DNA from: Ignelater luminosus
Taxonomy: Eukaryota > Arthropoda > Insecta > Coleoptera > Elateridae
Direction: 5' to 3'
Length of the DNA: 64,000 nt
Assembly: GCA_011009095.1 (NCBI GenBank)
Contig: VTPC01090026.1
Coordinates: 172,145-236,144, forward strand
Below the pieces are notes generated by a model. The model was not told the DNA's origin. It saw only the letters and a list, made by a program, of their open reading frames with translations, and did not search any database. Numbering within the stretch: the first letter of the stretch is position 1; every line of letters starts with the position of its first letter. Position numbers and translations under genes: made by a program. Positions 34,601-46,480 of this stretch are shown one piece after another.

Positions 34601-36949
34601 TAATTGTGTATGTACTGAAATTTGTTTTCCAGAACCACAACAAACGTTTTGTTTGTTACGTACACTTTATCCTTGGATTTATTTTAATTTTATTATTAAT
34701 TAATTTTTAAGAAGAATCTTTGTAATTTTAATGAAAACAGCGAAATGGATTACTTTAATTTTAGAATTTAATAAAATTTCTAAAGGCTGAGTAAATGCGT
34801 TCACTTAATAGAACAATTCCTATCAGTGACAAAAATAGATTAGAAAAGTTAGTCGTAACCGAAAGTTTACACCAAATAACCGTAGAAAATATTTTTGGGC
34901 TGCCAAAGAGTTCGCGAAAGTTCAAAGTATTTCAGACGTATACACAGAGGTCGTTTCTAGGAGGTGCGGAAAAGGTAGGATACGGAGTAATAAAATCCAA
35001 TTAACTTTAATCTGGAATCACATCTATCATGAAATACACGCGCCTTGAAACTCAAACCGCGCATCTTATGCTCGCTCACCTACATAGTTCTGAAAGCTGT
35101 CACCCTCAAAATAAATCGACCTTTCTCAACTGGAGCGATTCAGCCATTCGACGAATGCTTCCAAGTGAATGTACTTGTCCTCTCTCCTGACGTGTCTCAC
35201 AATTTTTCTTGAGAATTCTTCTTCACAATGCTGCTTTTTTATCTTGTTTTTCCCAGTTGGGGCATCCAAGATATTATGTTAATGGAAGCTTTTCTTTTGA
35301 ACACTTCCGTGTGCGGTTGCATACGCTTCAATGCTAACAGAGAGACACCCTCACAGCTTTGGTGACAAGATATATTCATTATTTATATATTTGGAGAATT
35401 TTAAAATGTGTATTTGGTAAATGTAGTCTTTAGAAAAGTACAAAATCGAACCCAACCTCTTTTTAAGAGATATCACGTTTAATACCTTTAACTCTTACCC
35501 GTTTTGCTCTGTTCCAATTTAAACTTGAAAACATTCTTTTCCTTTCACAGTTTGGTACGGCAATAAATTTTTGTAACATCTTATTGGCATTTTATCGGTG
35601 AAATTTTCTGAGAATTTAGGAGACAACTAAAACAATGTGAAATAGTTTTCGACATACTTAGAGTACCTAAAATAAACTATTTTATGTATATACGGCAAAT
35701 AATGTTTCATGAAACTTCTTAGAAAGAATTTCTGAATCACTGAAGAAGCTTTATATTTGGAAAAACCAATGTTGGTGTTTTATTTGAAAAATCATTAAGT
35801 ATTTCAAGTAAATAATTTAATAAAATTTTCGAAATTTATCAATTTTAAATACATTTAGCATTTTATATACCTTTTGATGTTGTTCAAAAAGTGAAGATTA
35901 AAATAGCTTTACATCATATTTTTTTGCATCAGGCAACTGTGTAAACAAATGTTTTAAAACAGGTTTTACATACGATTTTTATTACTATGCAGGTCGCCAT
36001 ACTTTTTCAGATGGGTACAAAATGTTCTCAAGGAAAGCCAAAATATCTTTCTATTCTGTATGACTTTGATTTCTGTGATGAACTTAAAATCTCAAGCATT
36101 CAAATAACAGCACATCTCAAGGCATTACAGTTGCAGATAAGGAAATAAATCTTGAAAGCAATTCCCCCTACTCTGTAAGCATTTCTGCCAAGACTATCAC
36201 CAATCAGAATTTTTACTTCAGTGTGCTAAAGACGTAGCCTTTCCGGTGCTTTGCGCGAGAATACTCGTCAAATTATTTTTTTCCTGTTGTGCTCAAGACG
36301 AGTTGATTGGCATGTGCTTTTTAAATAGAGAAGTGCTCCAATCGAGTTAAATCGCTTATTTAAATTTACGCGCCAAATGACACGTGATCGCTTGGCGTGC
36401 ACTAATGACTAATCTGATGCGAGTGTTTTTAAGTTTTAAGCGCGATGGTAGATTGCGCACCTAAAAGGCTAGGAACAATTATACCAAGTCACCTTTCTGT
36501 TCTGTTAGAAATTCACGGCTTGGTTTGACACATCACTATTTCTGTAGCAGGTAACTATGGACAAAGAGAGTTTAAATTACATACTATAGCACGGCGTCCA
36601 TTTAATGGAGATCTGTTACCTACAAAATGTATCCAAAATACAACTAAAATTGGCAAAGACAGAAAACTCTCTGATAAGAAGTCAGTGTTCCAGAAGTAAA
36701 TAGTTGAACTAAAAGTATTTATTGGTTGGTTGCTTATTAAAACTCATAGACAGCTTTGACAAGATGTGGAATGCCCAAAGTGATCGTTTTATGTTCATGT
36801 TTAACAATCTATAGATTTATAGATCTAGTACAATCTAAAATCAAAATAAATTTATTGGTTCCCTGGCAAAATTTAGCCCGAGACTGCTATGATTAATCAG
36901 AGAATCACAAGTGACAATAATTGGAAAAAATATAAAATAAATAGCAAAG
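31661..36949. other. No recognisable gene
   Basis: Short frames at 31872-32123 +, 32341-32616 +, 34485-34703 + and 34795-35004 + show no known domain and no consistent splice sites. 35.04-35.34 kb is somewhat richer in GC and might be an old repeat. The remainder is AT-rich. Confidence 0.45.
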
Positions 36950-37710
36950 CGAGCAAAGTAGGTATAGATGAGAAGAAACGCATCCATTGGATACTTAATA
37001 GATAGTATCTAACAATTGGTTTAAACTTTTTTAAATTAAGACTTTACACATCTGATGAAAGAGAGTTGTTTCTTCGAAATAATAATAACGTGTGATGAGG
37101 CATAGTAAGCGTATAATTATACCGAGTGTTTGCTGAATGCACCTGCATTCCAAGTCTCAATCGATACCAAGAGATGTAGAACACTTTGACGAAAGTAGAG
37201 TATGAATATATGTATGTTACCAATTGATGCTTTCAGCGATTTTTTATGTTCAGCCAGACAAGTTATGAAACTTTTTGTGAAACATGAAATCACAATAATT
37301 AAAGTGTGATAAGACTAATGATTTAAAAACCATTCTTTTGAGTAAAATTTAAAATATCTCAATTCCGTGAAACAGTTTTAAGGAAAAATAAGCTTTCTGA
37401 CTTCTCAAGTAGTTTATAAACGTGTTGGTAAATCTCAAGTTTACATCCAAAATGATCCCTAGATTACCAACTGAAGCTACAACTAAAGATTATGACCATT
37501 TCTAACAGTTAAAATGTGGTTTTGATTTCCGAAAAGTAATAGGTAGAATTTATTGCTATTTAGCATAAGATCGTGTTCAAATAAATGTTGAGTGAACTTG
37601 TGGAGATCATCATTGATATCTTCATAGACCTGTGCTCTTTCCGACAAAGATTTCTACACTTGCGTATCATCCGCCTAAACCTAAATTTTGCAGTTATTCA
37701 AAGAATTCAA

Positions 37711-37717
37711 AATATAC
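37711..37717. repeat. Target site duplication, left (AATATAC)
   Basis: The heptamer AATATAC occurs here and at 39777-39783, on both sides of the RTE-like LINE. Joining at it restores the order of the interrupted CR1/Jockey-type sequence. Confidence 0.75.
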
Positions 37718-39776
37718 GTGGTGTAGATAGAAGAAATAAAAGATGAAGTGAAGCAAGCACTGAATGATGAATTAACACGAATAATCCCGTCAGAACATCA
37801 AACAGAAAATACTTGGACCTCTATTAAAAACGCTACGAGAGATGTTTACAAAGCCTGAAAAACAAAGCCTGACAAACAACAACAAACTGGAAGAAAAAGA
37901 TGAATGAACAATCTGTTGTATCAATAAGATCAAAGGTGGTAAAGGGGAGAAGTTTGATTTTGGTAATAAAAAGAGATATGTCATTTTGTCTTTAATATTA
38001 TTACAAATTACGAGATTATAAGTAATAATATAACACAATCAAGTCCTGAGCATGATGAAAAAAGACGACAAGTTAAAAATAAAAATCCTGTAACGTACCA
38101 CGATATTCACAGAGATATTTGGAAGAAATCTAGAGAGGCTAAGGAAACCTGGATCGGTGAAAAGTGCCAGGAAATAGAAGAATATGAAATCAGACATGAC
38201 ATATTCAACGTACATAAAAAAGTCAAAGATGCAACTGGAAACATCATCTCTGATGAAGAAGGAAATATAGTATTTCAAATCAAAAGCAAATTAAAAATCT
38301 GGTAGAAGTATATTCAAAATATGTTCAGGGACAATCGGCGTCCTGAAGTGCCAATATTTAACACTTTGGAAGGCCCAGAAATAACTATTTCCAAGGTGAA
38401 AAACAGTCGACCGAATGCAATTCCAACAGAGATTCTAAAGATCCTGAATAGTAGGAATCTTGAAATGCTCACAGTGTTTTTCAATAACATACAATACTGG
38501 ATACCGGAAGACTGGTAGCTGTTACATTGTTACATTACTAAAAAGACGCAAGGCAAAAATCTGTGATGAATTTCATCGAATAAGCCTATTAAACAATACA
38601 CTTAAAATCTTTCTCAAAATTATACATTCACGATTATACAAGTGCGAGATGAACATGGGAGGGACATAATTTGGATTACGAAGTAGTCTCGAAACTCATG
38701 AAAACCTCGGTAATTATCCAGCGCTGCAGATACGTCAGTTGTGATGTGTATAGTTGCTTTCTGGACTATGAAAAGGCCTTTGACAATATGTGCAACTACG
38801 TTAACTTATAGTGGGAGCAAAGGACGGCAGTACGAATCGAAGGCCAGTACACTAAGTTCATGAATATTCAGAAAGGAGTCTGGCAGGGTTGCGTGTTATT
38901 GTCCCTGTTGTTTAATTTATATTTAGAACCAATCTTTAGAAAAGTACTAGAAAATATTGACGAGGGCGTTAAGGTAAATGGCGAAGCCATTAACAATATC
39001 CAATATGCAGATGACACCATATTAATAGCGAATAGCCAGGAGGGTCTGCAAAAATGAATGAAGAAAGTTGCAGATAAGAGTGAACGGTACGGACTCAGAT
39101 TAAATATAAAAAAGACAAAGTATATGGACATAAGTAAGTCAAACATCCAACGAACGTTATTATACGCAATCAAGTAATAGAACGAGTACCAAGGATTACT
39201 TACCTTGGATGTTCACTAAATGAAGATTGGGATCATACACAAGAAATCAAATGTGGAATCGAAAAAGTTAGAGCAGTCTTATTCAAGATGAAGAATTTAC
39301 TGTGTAGCAGAGAACTTAGTTTACAGCTCAAGGGACGCATTGTTTTAAGTTATATTTACTCTGTGCCGTTATACGGTTGCAAAGCATGGACTGTATCAAG
39401 AACTATAGAAACAAGAATACAAGCATTCAAAATGTAGATCTATCGGCGGATTTTAAAAGTATTACCGTGGACCGTTAGAGTAACAAAGGAGGAAGTTCTC
39501 AGAAGAATGAATTGTCAACCTGAACTATCTAATGATCAAGAGACAAAAACTGAAATATTTCGGTCATATAATGAGGAACGAAACAAACCATAGGTTACTT
39601 CAGAATGTTCTCCAGGAAAAAATGCAAGCCAAGAGAGCTCCCGGAAGGAAAAGAATCTCTTGGCTTGCTAACTAACGCAAGTGGTTTAAGAAGACACCAA
39701 CTATGTAAAATTAGCATTGGCTTGATGATAGCCAACGTCCGGAACGGATAGGGCGCTGTAAGAAGAAGAAGAAGAT
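37718..39776 (+). mobile_element. RTE-like non-LTR retrotransposon, 5'-truncated
   Basis: The insertion begins within the region linking endonuclease and RT and ends in a short AAG microsatellite (about 39758-39775). A short tandem-repeat tail of that kind is common for RTE-type elements. AATATAC flanks it on both sides. The encoded RT and tail are broken by many stops. Confidence 0.8.
37730..39720 (+). pseudogene. RTE-like reverse transcriptase, broken
   Basis: The linker region reads TYHDIHRDIWKKSREAKETW and KCQEIEEYEIRHDIFNVHKK (38098-38220). The RT follows with KVKNSRPNAIPTEILKIL (38393), FHRISLLNNTLKIFLKIIHS (38571-38630), QKGVWQGCVLLSLLFNLYLE (38868-38927) and an intact YADD at 39004-39015. 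The C-terminal part reads GCKAWTVSR (about 39380) and then EVLRRMN (about 39493). The A-motif region around 38740-38790 can be read as LDYEKAFDN in pieces. Stops at 38517, 38666, 39055 and elsewhere show decay. Confidence 0.8.
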
Positions 39777-39783
39777 AATATAC
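39777..39783. repeat. Target site duplication, right (AATATAC)
   Basis: Second copy of the heptamer at 37711-37717, directly after the AAG-rich end of the LINE. Confidence 0.75.
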
Positions 39784-40060
39784 AACAATGGGCTCAAAAA
39801 TGAACCTTGAGGTATGCCAGAGGTAACAAGTAAAAATTTATTGTCGTGCTTAAACCTTAAGGTTCTGTTAGAAATGTAAAAGTCGAGAATAAACCAGTTG
39901 GTGTTTGAAGAAGAATTATAAAATCCTACAAGTTACGAGCACATCAAAAGTAGAGGAGCATCTACTTCGTTCAGAAAGTTATTGTCTGTTTAAGCATTTT
40001 GTAAAGACACACGTTTCACTAGAGGGAGCTAAGAACCCTCAATAAATCTGTTATTCTACT

Positions 40061-41301
40061 GCCTTCGAGATACCATGGCAGTGCTAGGAGCAACAAAAAG
40101 AAACAATAAATATAAAAGTCCAGTAAAGATTAGAAAATTCGACTAGTTTATCTTTTTGTGGGGTGGAGACTCTAGATCGTTTATTTACCAACCCTAGTAG
40201 CAAAAGGAAACCAACGAAGTAAAAAGAAAAGAAGGAAAATACGGGCATATCTTCTAAAAGAGAAAAGACTCTTTTTGGTCTTACACTGCACCCAAATCAG
40301 CGGCCGTGGGAGACAGTCTAAGAAAATAGTAAAAACAATAACATATTAGAAACAGTATATACGCAAACCTTAATTAAGCATAACTCAAAAACTAAATGCT
40401 GCTTCAATTAGTGAAGAAGACCCCCAGTTTAAAGACTGATTAGCTATAATTAGCAAAATGTTAGTCGTTAATAATTTACATTATAAAGCTAATAAATCGA
40501 TAAGAATTGTAGGAGTATTAACAACAAACTTGAATTATGTTTTTTTTTATTGATAGAACTTATAATTGGCGGTTAATCAAACCCTTGTGTGCCACCAAGA
40601 AATTCAGCTTTGGTTCGAACACTTAAGTTGTTCTTTTTCTCTGGACATTAAGAAAGGTAACGTTTTGCCCTTTTGAATATTAGAGTTACCAATATGGAAA
40701 GACAGCAATCGTATTAAGTTTCCGAAATGGCAAAGCCGAACAATCGCGTCAAGCAAAATGAACCAACTAAATCAAAAGCGACCAGCCCGAAAATTATAAA
40801 AGAACGATTAACCCAACTCTGATCTCGTTGTCTAGACAATTATAAATGTTGCAATTTTGGATTTTATTGTTTTAAAGTTTTATGTGTTCTTGGGGCCTAA
40901 AAATAAGTTTCTTCTTAGATGTAATCAAATCTAAAATTATAAGTTCTAGAATCGATGATGGAGGTAATGTAGTTTGATTAATATCTAATACATCAAGACA
41001 TATAGACAGGTGTTTCTAGTTTTAAATATTACTAAGCAAGCTTGAGTTTTTATTATCTCTTTTTATCAGTTTTGTTGAATATGTCGATTTCATTGAATCA
41101 AAAGCAAACACCACGTTAGGAAGCCATTGTTTACGTTAGATGTCTGTAACAACTTTATTTATTTCCCAAATCAGAAAGGAACAGAAAATACCTCTAAATA
41201 TTTTTACTCAAAACTGTCAGTATTTATTTAAAATGTTCAAGTTTAACCAGGTGAAGAAATTAATCTTCGTAGAATTGCCAAAAAGTATGCCTACTAGTTT
41301 T
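40061..41301. other. No recognisable gene
   Basis: About 40140-40330 reads in places like protein (SSKRKPTK, LFGLTLHPNQRPWETV) but has stops and no known match. A 63-codon frame at 41140-41331 + is cut by the element that starts at 41311. Confidence 0.4.
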
Positions 41302-41310
41302 AATAATTGG
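41302..41310. repeat. Left 9-bp target duplication (AATAATTGG)
   Basis: It matches AATATATGG at 42039-42047 at 7 of 9 positions. Duplications of 8-9 bp are typical of Mutator-like elements. Confidence 0.55.
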
Positions 41311-41316
41311 CGGATC

Positions 41317-41432
41317 CGTTTAAAATCCTGATAATCGAAAGCCTGACAATCAAAATCTGGACAAGTCAAAATACCGATAGTTCAAAATGTAGACAGGTCA
41401 AAATCCCGACAATTAAAATTCCGACAAATTAA
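41317..41432 (+). repeat. Seven subterminal 15-16-nt repeats, left end
   Basis: Seven head-to-tail variants of TCAAAATCCCGACAA can be counted, from TTAAAATCCTGATAA to TAAAATTCCGACAAAT. Subterminal arrays of this kind usually serve as transposase-binding sites. Confidence 0.8.
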
Positions 41433-41501
41433 ATTCAGGCATTTGTTTGACATTTTTTATCTAAGATTGATATAATAAATGAAATTTGTGAAATTGTTTC
41501 A

Positions 41502-41690
41502 TTGCCAAAAAGATATTCGAAGATTATCGTACAGGAATATCTAATGGTCAAAGATAAGAGCCGCGATGACATTTTCTATTGGTGCTGCGAAAAAAGAAAA
41601 TCTATGACTTGTAACATTATATATTGCAAACATACTCACGACTATGCTATTTTGAAATTTTTAAATGTAGAGATTTATTATTTGTGTTAA
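41502..41690 (+). CDS. FLYWCH-type zinc-finger fragment of a MULE
   Basis: 62 codons from ATG, with the frame open upstream to about 41460, so the true start may be earlier or missing. Residues 10-46 (IVQEYLMVKDKSRDDIFYWC and the following ..KRKSMTC.....KHTH) fit the FLYWCH pattern: an aromatic run, C28/C29, C37, and H44 with H46 as zinc ligands. FLYWCH fingers bind DNA and often accompany MULE transposases in insects. The frame ends at TAA 41688, shortly after the finger. The downstream 250 bases show no MULE transposase domain. It might be only a remnant, not an expressed protein. Confidence 0.6.
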   Translation: MPKRYSKIIVQEYLMVKDKSRDDIFYWCCEKRKSMTCNIIYCKHTHDYAILKFLNVEIYYLC

Positions 41691-41967
41691 TAAGACTATT
41701 TAAATATTGGGATTGTAGGTCTGTCATGAATTTTTAGTGTCAAGTGTATCAACTAATTTTGATTAGATTACCTACAAGCACTGTATGAAAAAGTTACTCA
41801 GAATCTCACTCGCACACTCACAACTAACAAAGAAGTGAAGGAAGGATCAGGTAAGTATTGGTCAAATCAGGTAGGTACCCTATGTGCTAAATGTTTGCGA
41901 TTTTTACTTGACAATTGCTAGTAGTGAAATAATTTACCTTACAAATTTTGCATTTTGACTTTAAATT

Positions 41968-42030
41968 GTTGTCGGGATTTTGATTGTCTCGAGTGTGACC
42001 TGTCGGGATTTTGCTTATCAGGATTTTGAA
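41968..42030 (-). repeat. Four subterminal repeats, right end, inverted
   Basis: Reading inward on the minus strand: TTCAAAATCCTGATAAG, CAAAATCCCGACAGG, TCACACTCGAGACAA and TCAAAATCCCGACAAC. They are the same 15-16-nt motif as the left array, in opposite orientation. Confidence 0.8.
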
Positions 42031-42038
42031 CCAGACCC

Positions 42039-42047
42039 AATATATGG
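42039..42047. repeat. Right 9-bp target duplication (AATATATGG)
   Basis: It pairs with 41302-41310 (7 of 9 positions). The two mismatches are adjacent, as expected of an old insertion. Confidence 0.55.
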
Positions 42048-44289
42048 TTTACCAAAATTTAAGGAGTTGGTAACAGAATATAAAAGAAACACAAAGCTAT
42101 TGATTGTAAAGTATGTGTAGTAAGCAAAAAATGAAGGCTGCATATAGCAAATATTTATTGGATGTTTTGACAACAACATTACAATATGGCGTGAAAGAAA
42201 ACGCAGTTATGGAAGAGACATGTACAAAGAGAGTTCAAATAGAGTAAACGTGAGTAGGTAGAAGCTCTTGGGGAACCAAATAAAATAACCAAACATGCGT
42301 TTGAGAAAATTCTTTGATTAAATATTTAGGACCTTTTACTCTTCATGGCACCATAATATCTCTATTGGAATTAATTGTACATTTCTGTTTATTTAAACAC
42401 CCATTTGGTCACCTCCAGTCTTTTATGTTCTGGAGTGCCCACCTAAAAAAACTACAGAAATGTAAACTTGCGGCATGAGAGTTACCGAGTTAATGTTGGA
42501 AGCTGTAATTTAAACAGATAACCTTGACCGTATGATTATAAAATAAAAAAAATGGGTTGATAAGTTTGGCCTTTCTACGAGAGAATTTCACGTTTAAAAC
42601 CGGTCATAAAAACTAAATTTTATTTTCCATAATTTTTCCAGTTTGTATTATCTTTACAACAAAAAGCGTTCTAAATGCGTATTACCATTTGGTATCAAAC
42701 AATGATCATTTCAAAGTTGCAACTGCAGAAGATGCATTTCTACTTTTTGATTAAAGATGAAATTAGTTTTTAGGTTAGAAAACTGCCCGTGATACTACAC
42801 TGACAGGGCTGATAAACTCAGCCTACAATCTAAACGTTGAGTAAAGTTCTCAGCATTGTTTTTTAGCGATACGTATCTCATCTTAATTAGAATCTTACTC
42901 GGTACATGAGAGCAATGTAAATGCTTAGTTCAATAGTAAAAAGTATGAAAAATGGCATTAAATGGATTTTTTCGATAAGATACTACACAATATGTTACTA
43001 AAGAAAAACTTCTAGACAGAATGGAAGTGAAAAACCTAAAAGAAAAAAGAGAACAGGGTGTAAAATTTGGAGAGTGTACCAACGGTTACATCCGGTATAA
43101 ATACAAAACGATACTAGAAAAAAGTGATCACAAAAGAAATAAATAAATAAGTACGATTTGGGAACAATCTTTAAGCGAGAATTTTTCTTCCCTATTAATA
43201 ACCTGAAAACTAGTATCATGAACATGCATAATCGTGTGTCATCTATGTGTGACTGCCATACACAATAAAACAACAAACTGAAGGAAATTTAGTTATAAAC
43301 TATGGCAGCAGTTCAGAATATTTTTATATTACTATTGTGAAGAACCGCTTTACTGCCCGCACAAATATTTATTATTTCGGTAACTAAAACGTAGTTTAGA
43401 AGAACAAAAAATGATTTTAAAACCTAACTTGGTACTAAATTTAATCGAATGTGAAGCTCAAAGGAATGATCAGTTCATCTGGTCTAAAAATAGCAGCAAC
43501 TCATTTTAACACTAACTCCACAGTAAACATCGATAAAACAGCCTGATTAATGCAGTCAAATAAATACACAGAGCTAGATGGAGGATGGCCTATAATCGAT
43601 AAACTAATAATGAAAGGATCAAAATCTACTTCAATAATTATTTGACATGCAGAATTGTAGTACATCAGTATGGGGTAACGTTATACAATTCTTGCATACT
43701 TCATACCGTTCTATATAAGGTGAGTGCGAAATAATATTTTTAAGGCAGTTAGTTAATCGAAAGAATAATTTGTAAATCTATTTAGAAAGTCCTAATAAGT
43801 ACATCATTTTGTGTCGATAACAAAATTGGTAAATTCTAACAGTATTACGGTACAGCATGCTATAAATATAAAACCGTTCACATACAATTAGAAATAAGAC
43901 TAGAAATTGTCGGTCGAAGAAACCTTCAGAAAAACAAATCAAAATTGTATTTTTGTGTTCAATAAGCAATACAGTCTATGAATGTCAAAGAGAAATTGAA
44001 ACTAGAAAAAACTTTAATTAAAGGAGACGAAATAGGGCAAGGTTTGAGTACATACACGAAAGTTAAAACTTTAGAGCAGTCCAAAAACCAAAACAATCCA
44101 AAAGATCTTTGTAATTTGAATAACCTGTGCATCCTGATGAATGGAGAAATGAAATGTTTTTCCACTCTGCTAGGTATTTAGTTTTATACCATCAGAGATA
44201 AAGCTGACTCAGAAAAAAATTTACAAAAAATTATTTACTCAACCAAACAGCAAACATCCTCAGCATTCAAACCAATACCGATGAAAACA
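42048..44289. other. No firm gene
   Basis: At about 42965-43010 the phrase FDKILHNMLLKKNF resembles a LINE RT A-motif, but nothing else around it supports that. Frames at 43978-44181 + and 43959-44165 - overlap and are unmatched. Confidence 0.4.
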
Positions 44290-44763
44290 AATGTATGACA
44301 ACATCGAAAACACAGAACTCAGAAGATGCAAACTAAAGGTAGATGAGAAAGTTATCAAACAAGCCATAAAATCCAAAGTCCTAAGTATAGAAACAAACGT
44401 TGAAAATTTGAACGATGAAACAAAGGAGCAAATAATGAAAGCGTCACGTATAACAACAATTAAGCCAGTTTGGCTTATGTAGCTAAGTATTGGACAGATA
44501 CCGCCAATACCTCAAAAATGAGAAGCCCAATTAAAATAATGAGAATCTAGCACTAAGGGACCAAGCAAGAACCAAAGACATGATACAACAGAGTAACATC
44601 GAACAACTAAAAACTACCAGGACGTTCCCAAAAAAGATAGAGAACGTCAACATTCGAAGAGGTATGTTGAGATTAAACAGGCATTACCTATGTGCACTAT
44701 GCAATATACGAATAAAAAAGAAAAAGAAAGCTAGTGTCAACGAAGAAGATAAAATCATTTCTT
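44290..44763 (+). other. Unrecognised protein-like stretch
   Basis: Two frames, 44291-44482 and 44580-44765, are lysine-rich and read smoothly (LKVDEKVIKQAIKSKVLSIE, then RRGMLRLNRHYLCALCNIR). The first has the texture of the linker ahead of a LINE reverse transcriptase. The second could be the basic N-terminal part of the DUF7869-like protein that follows at 45 kb. Neither assignment is firm. Confidence 0.25.
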
Positions 44764-45000
44764 GAAACGCTCAGTGAGAAATAGTCACACATCCATTCAT
44801 CATCCACATAGGACATCATCAATATAGAACATCATCAACATAAAAAGTCACGATAAGCAATGCTTTAAAAGTTTTTGTTTTCATTTGTAAAAAAATACAA
44901 AACTAATTTGTTCCTTTGGCCCTATTTGGCTACTGCCCACTACTCTAGGGTTACCCAAGAGTCTAAATACAAAACCCTATAAGTCACAATTTTTGGTAAA

Positions 45001-46480
45001 TTGAGTTTTGTGTACCGCTACAATCGTTATTTAAAGCTCTCCCTATCTATAAGGGATATATTTTATACCCAAAACACGATGCTGCCGATTTTTCCAAAAT
45101 GTGAACATGGAGGTAAACCAAACCAGCCCTTCCAATGTATTTCGTTGCTGATCATGCAAGACATTAAACATTTATCTGATGCTTTTTATAAGCCTCGGAC
45201 AAAATCTCTTAGAACAATGTTATACTAAAACACAAGGTATTCCTGATCCTAAAAGATCCAGAAAATAAAAATAGGAAAAAAAGCCAAAATTCTTATCAGT
45301 GAGTTACTATGTTAAAAGAAGAGAAGAGTTAATGATTAATGGATAGGGCAAGATTTTAAATACTCTTAAACAGTATCTAAAAAAGAACTGTAAAAGAAGA
45401 AAAGGACAACGCAAGGGCCATTATTGTAAAGCTTATAGAATCACTGAAACGCATCGAATCTATGGCTTATAACTTTCAACAGAGTTTACTTGTCAGCTGA
45501 AATGAGTTTAAGGAAACTTTGGAAAATGTTTAATGATACTATTGGTATTTACTCTAAGTAAAGAAGTCGTTTTTTAGATTTATTTTTTCACCAGGAAGTA
45601 TGATACTCCACGTGTCTGCAATTAAAGAACAATATAAAGACAATGTTTATATGTTAGCAGACAGAATCAGTTAATGGTTCAAAGATTCGAGCAAGAATCG
45701 TTTATGATCTTTTGAAAAAAATTCAAAAACTTTGCCGCTTTAAAAAATCTCAGACTAAGCGGCATATTTTAGTATGCAACTGAATTTCTATTATTTTGCA
45801 ATAGTCCAACAAAAGAAAGTTCTAAAGAGAAATTAAATCCAGCTACAGTTAGGGCTTATGTAAAGACTGAACTGGACTATCAAATGGCTCCTAAATTCAA
45901 GTCCATCAGGTAGAGAAATGTAGAAGAAATTTTCCCAGATGTAGGGCATTCCTACATTCTTCTAGATAGACTTTGTGATCAGCTTAAAAAATCCATGACA
46001 AAGACAGCGAAAATAACGCGTTTAGAGAAGTAAATCAAAATCGAGCTAAATTATACAAAATTAGGAAAAAGTTTACAAACTGTGATATTTGATTTAAAAT
46101 TTAAAGTCCAAATTGTTATAAAACCCCTGCACAGTGGTGCTTTAAACTGCGACTTTCCAAACGTATTATAATTTCAGGAACTCGAAACGGTTATGCAGAA
46201 TGAGCCCAAAACTTCTATCGCAACAATCAATCGTTGCTGAGAAGGGGAAGAGAGATAAAACTCAAACCAAGGGTTGCAAAAACTGCCTACTATTGAAACT
46301 AGGATTAGCTAGTATCAGCAAATCAATTATAAAGCATTGTGGAGTTACTTGAAGCCTGTCATTTCTCAGAAAAGCTTTTGATGAGAATCTTGTGATATGT
46401 ACATTAGAAGAACGTAGCAGCACGATCATGCGACAGACTTTGGCCAAAGACGAATAAACTGATTCTAATGCAAGATAATT
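45001..46480 (+). pseudogene. DUF7869-like transposon-associated protein, broken
   Basis: I associate this with a family common in insect genomes and linked to transposons, annotated as DUF7869. An upstream part reads FPKCEHGGKPNQPFQCISLL followed by ..LSDAFYKPRTKS (45090-45210), the place where the family has a cysteine-containing region. The conserved block comes later: FPDVGHSYILLDRLCDQLKK (about 45930-45990), which corresponds to the family's GHSF.P.DR.FG..EK motif, then ITRLEK, IKIELNY and a FKVQIVIKPLHSG segment (to about 46145). LLRRGREIKLKPRVAK (46240) matches the family tail. Stops and shifts are frequent. The function of the family is not established; similarity to DDE nucleases is possible. 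The assignment is from memory of the motif and could be checked by profile search. Confidence 0.5.

Larger units (their letters stand above)
36950..40060 (-). mobile_element. CR1/Jockey-type LINE remnant, split by an RTE-like LINE
   Basis: Read on the minus strand, 40060-39784 carries NRTLRFKHDNKFLLVTSGIP and the block SGIPQGSFLSPLLY (about 39850-39785). 37716-36950 continues with the catalytic ADDTQV (37657-37674), INDDLHKF, then LMLNSNKFYLLLFGNQ and a degraded tail. These are consecutive reverse-transcriptase blocks of one CR1/Jockey-superfamily copy, interrupted by the LINE at 37718-39776. Stops and shifts are frequent. No endonuclease is recognisable upstream, so the copy is partial. Confidence 0.75.
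41311..42038 (+). mobile_element. Mutator-like element (MULE), 728 bp, deleted
   Basis: The ends are imperfect inverted repeats of about 30 bp: CGGATCCGTTTAAAATCCTG on the left, and GGGTCTGGTTCAAAATCCTG reading inward from the right. Inside each end are head-to-tail copies of a 15-16-nt motif, TCAAAATCCCGACAA. A FLYWCH zinc-finger frame lies between them. A 9-bp imperfect duplication flanks the element. Many insect MULEs encode FLYWCH fingers next to their transposase. No MULE catalytic domain is present here, so the copy depends on others. Confidence 0.7.

Noticed and set aside
39758-39776. AAG microsatellite as an independent feature
   Set aside because: It ends exactly at the LINE border next to the target duplication, so it is the LINE's own 3' end.
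41311-41440. CRISPR array made of the 15-16-nt repeats
   Set aside because: The repeats are directly adjacent with no spacers, are inverted at the other end of the same element, and lie in eukaryotic DNA.
42960-43020. Possible LINE RT A-motif (FDKILHNMLLKK)
   Set aside because: A single short match with no supporting RT block before or after it.
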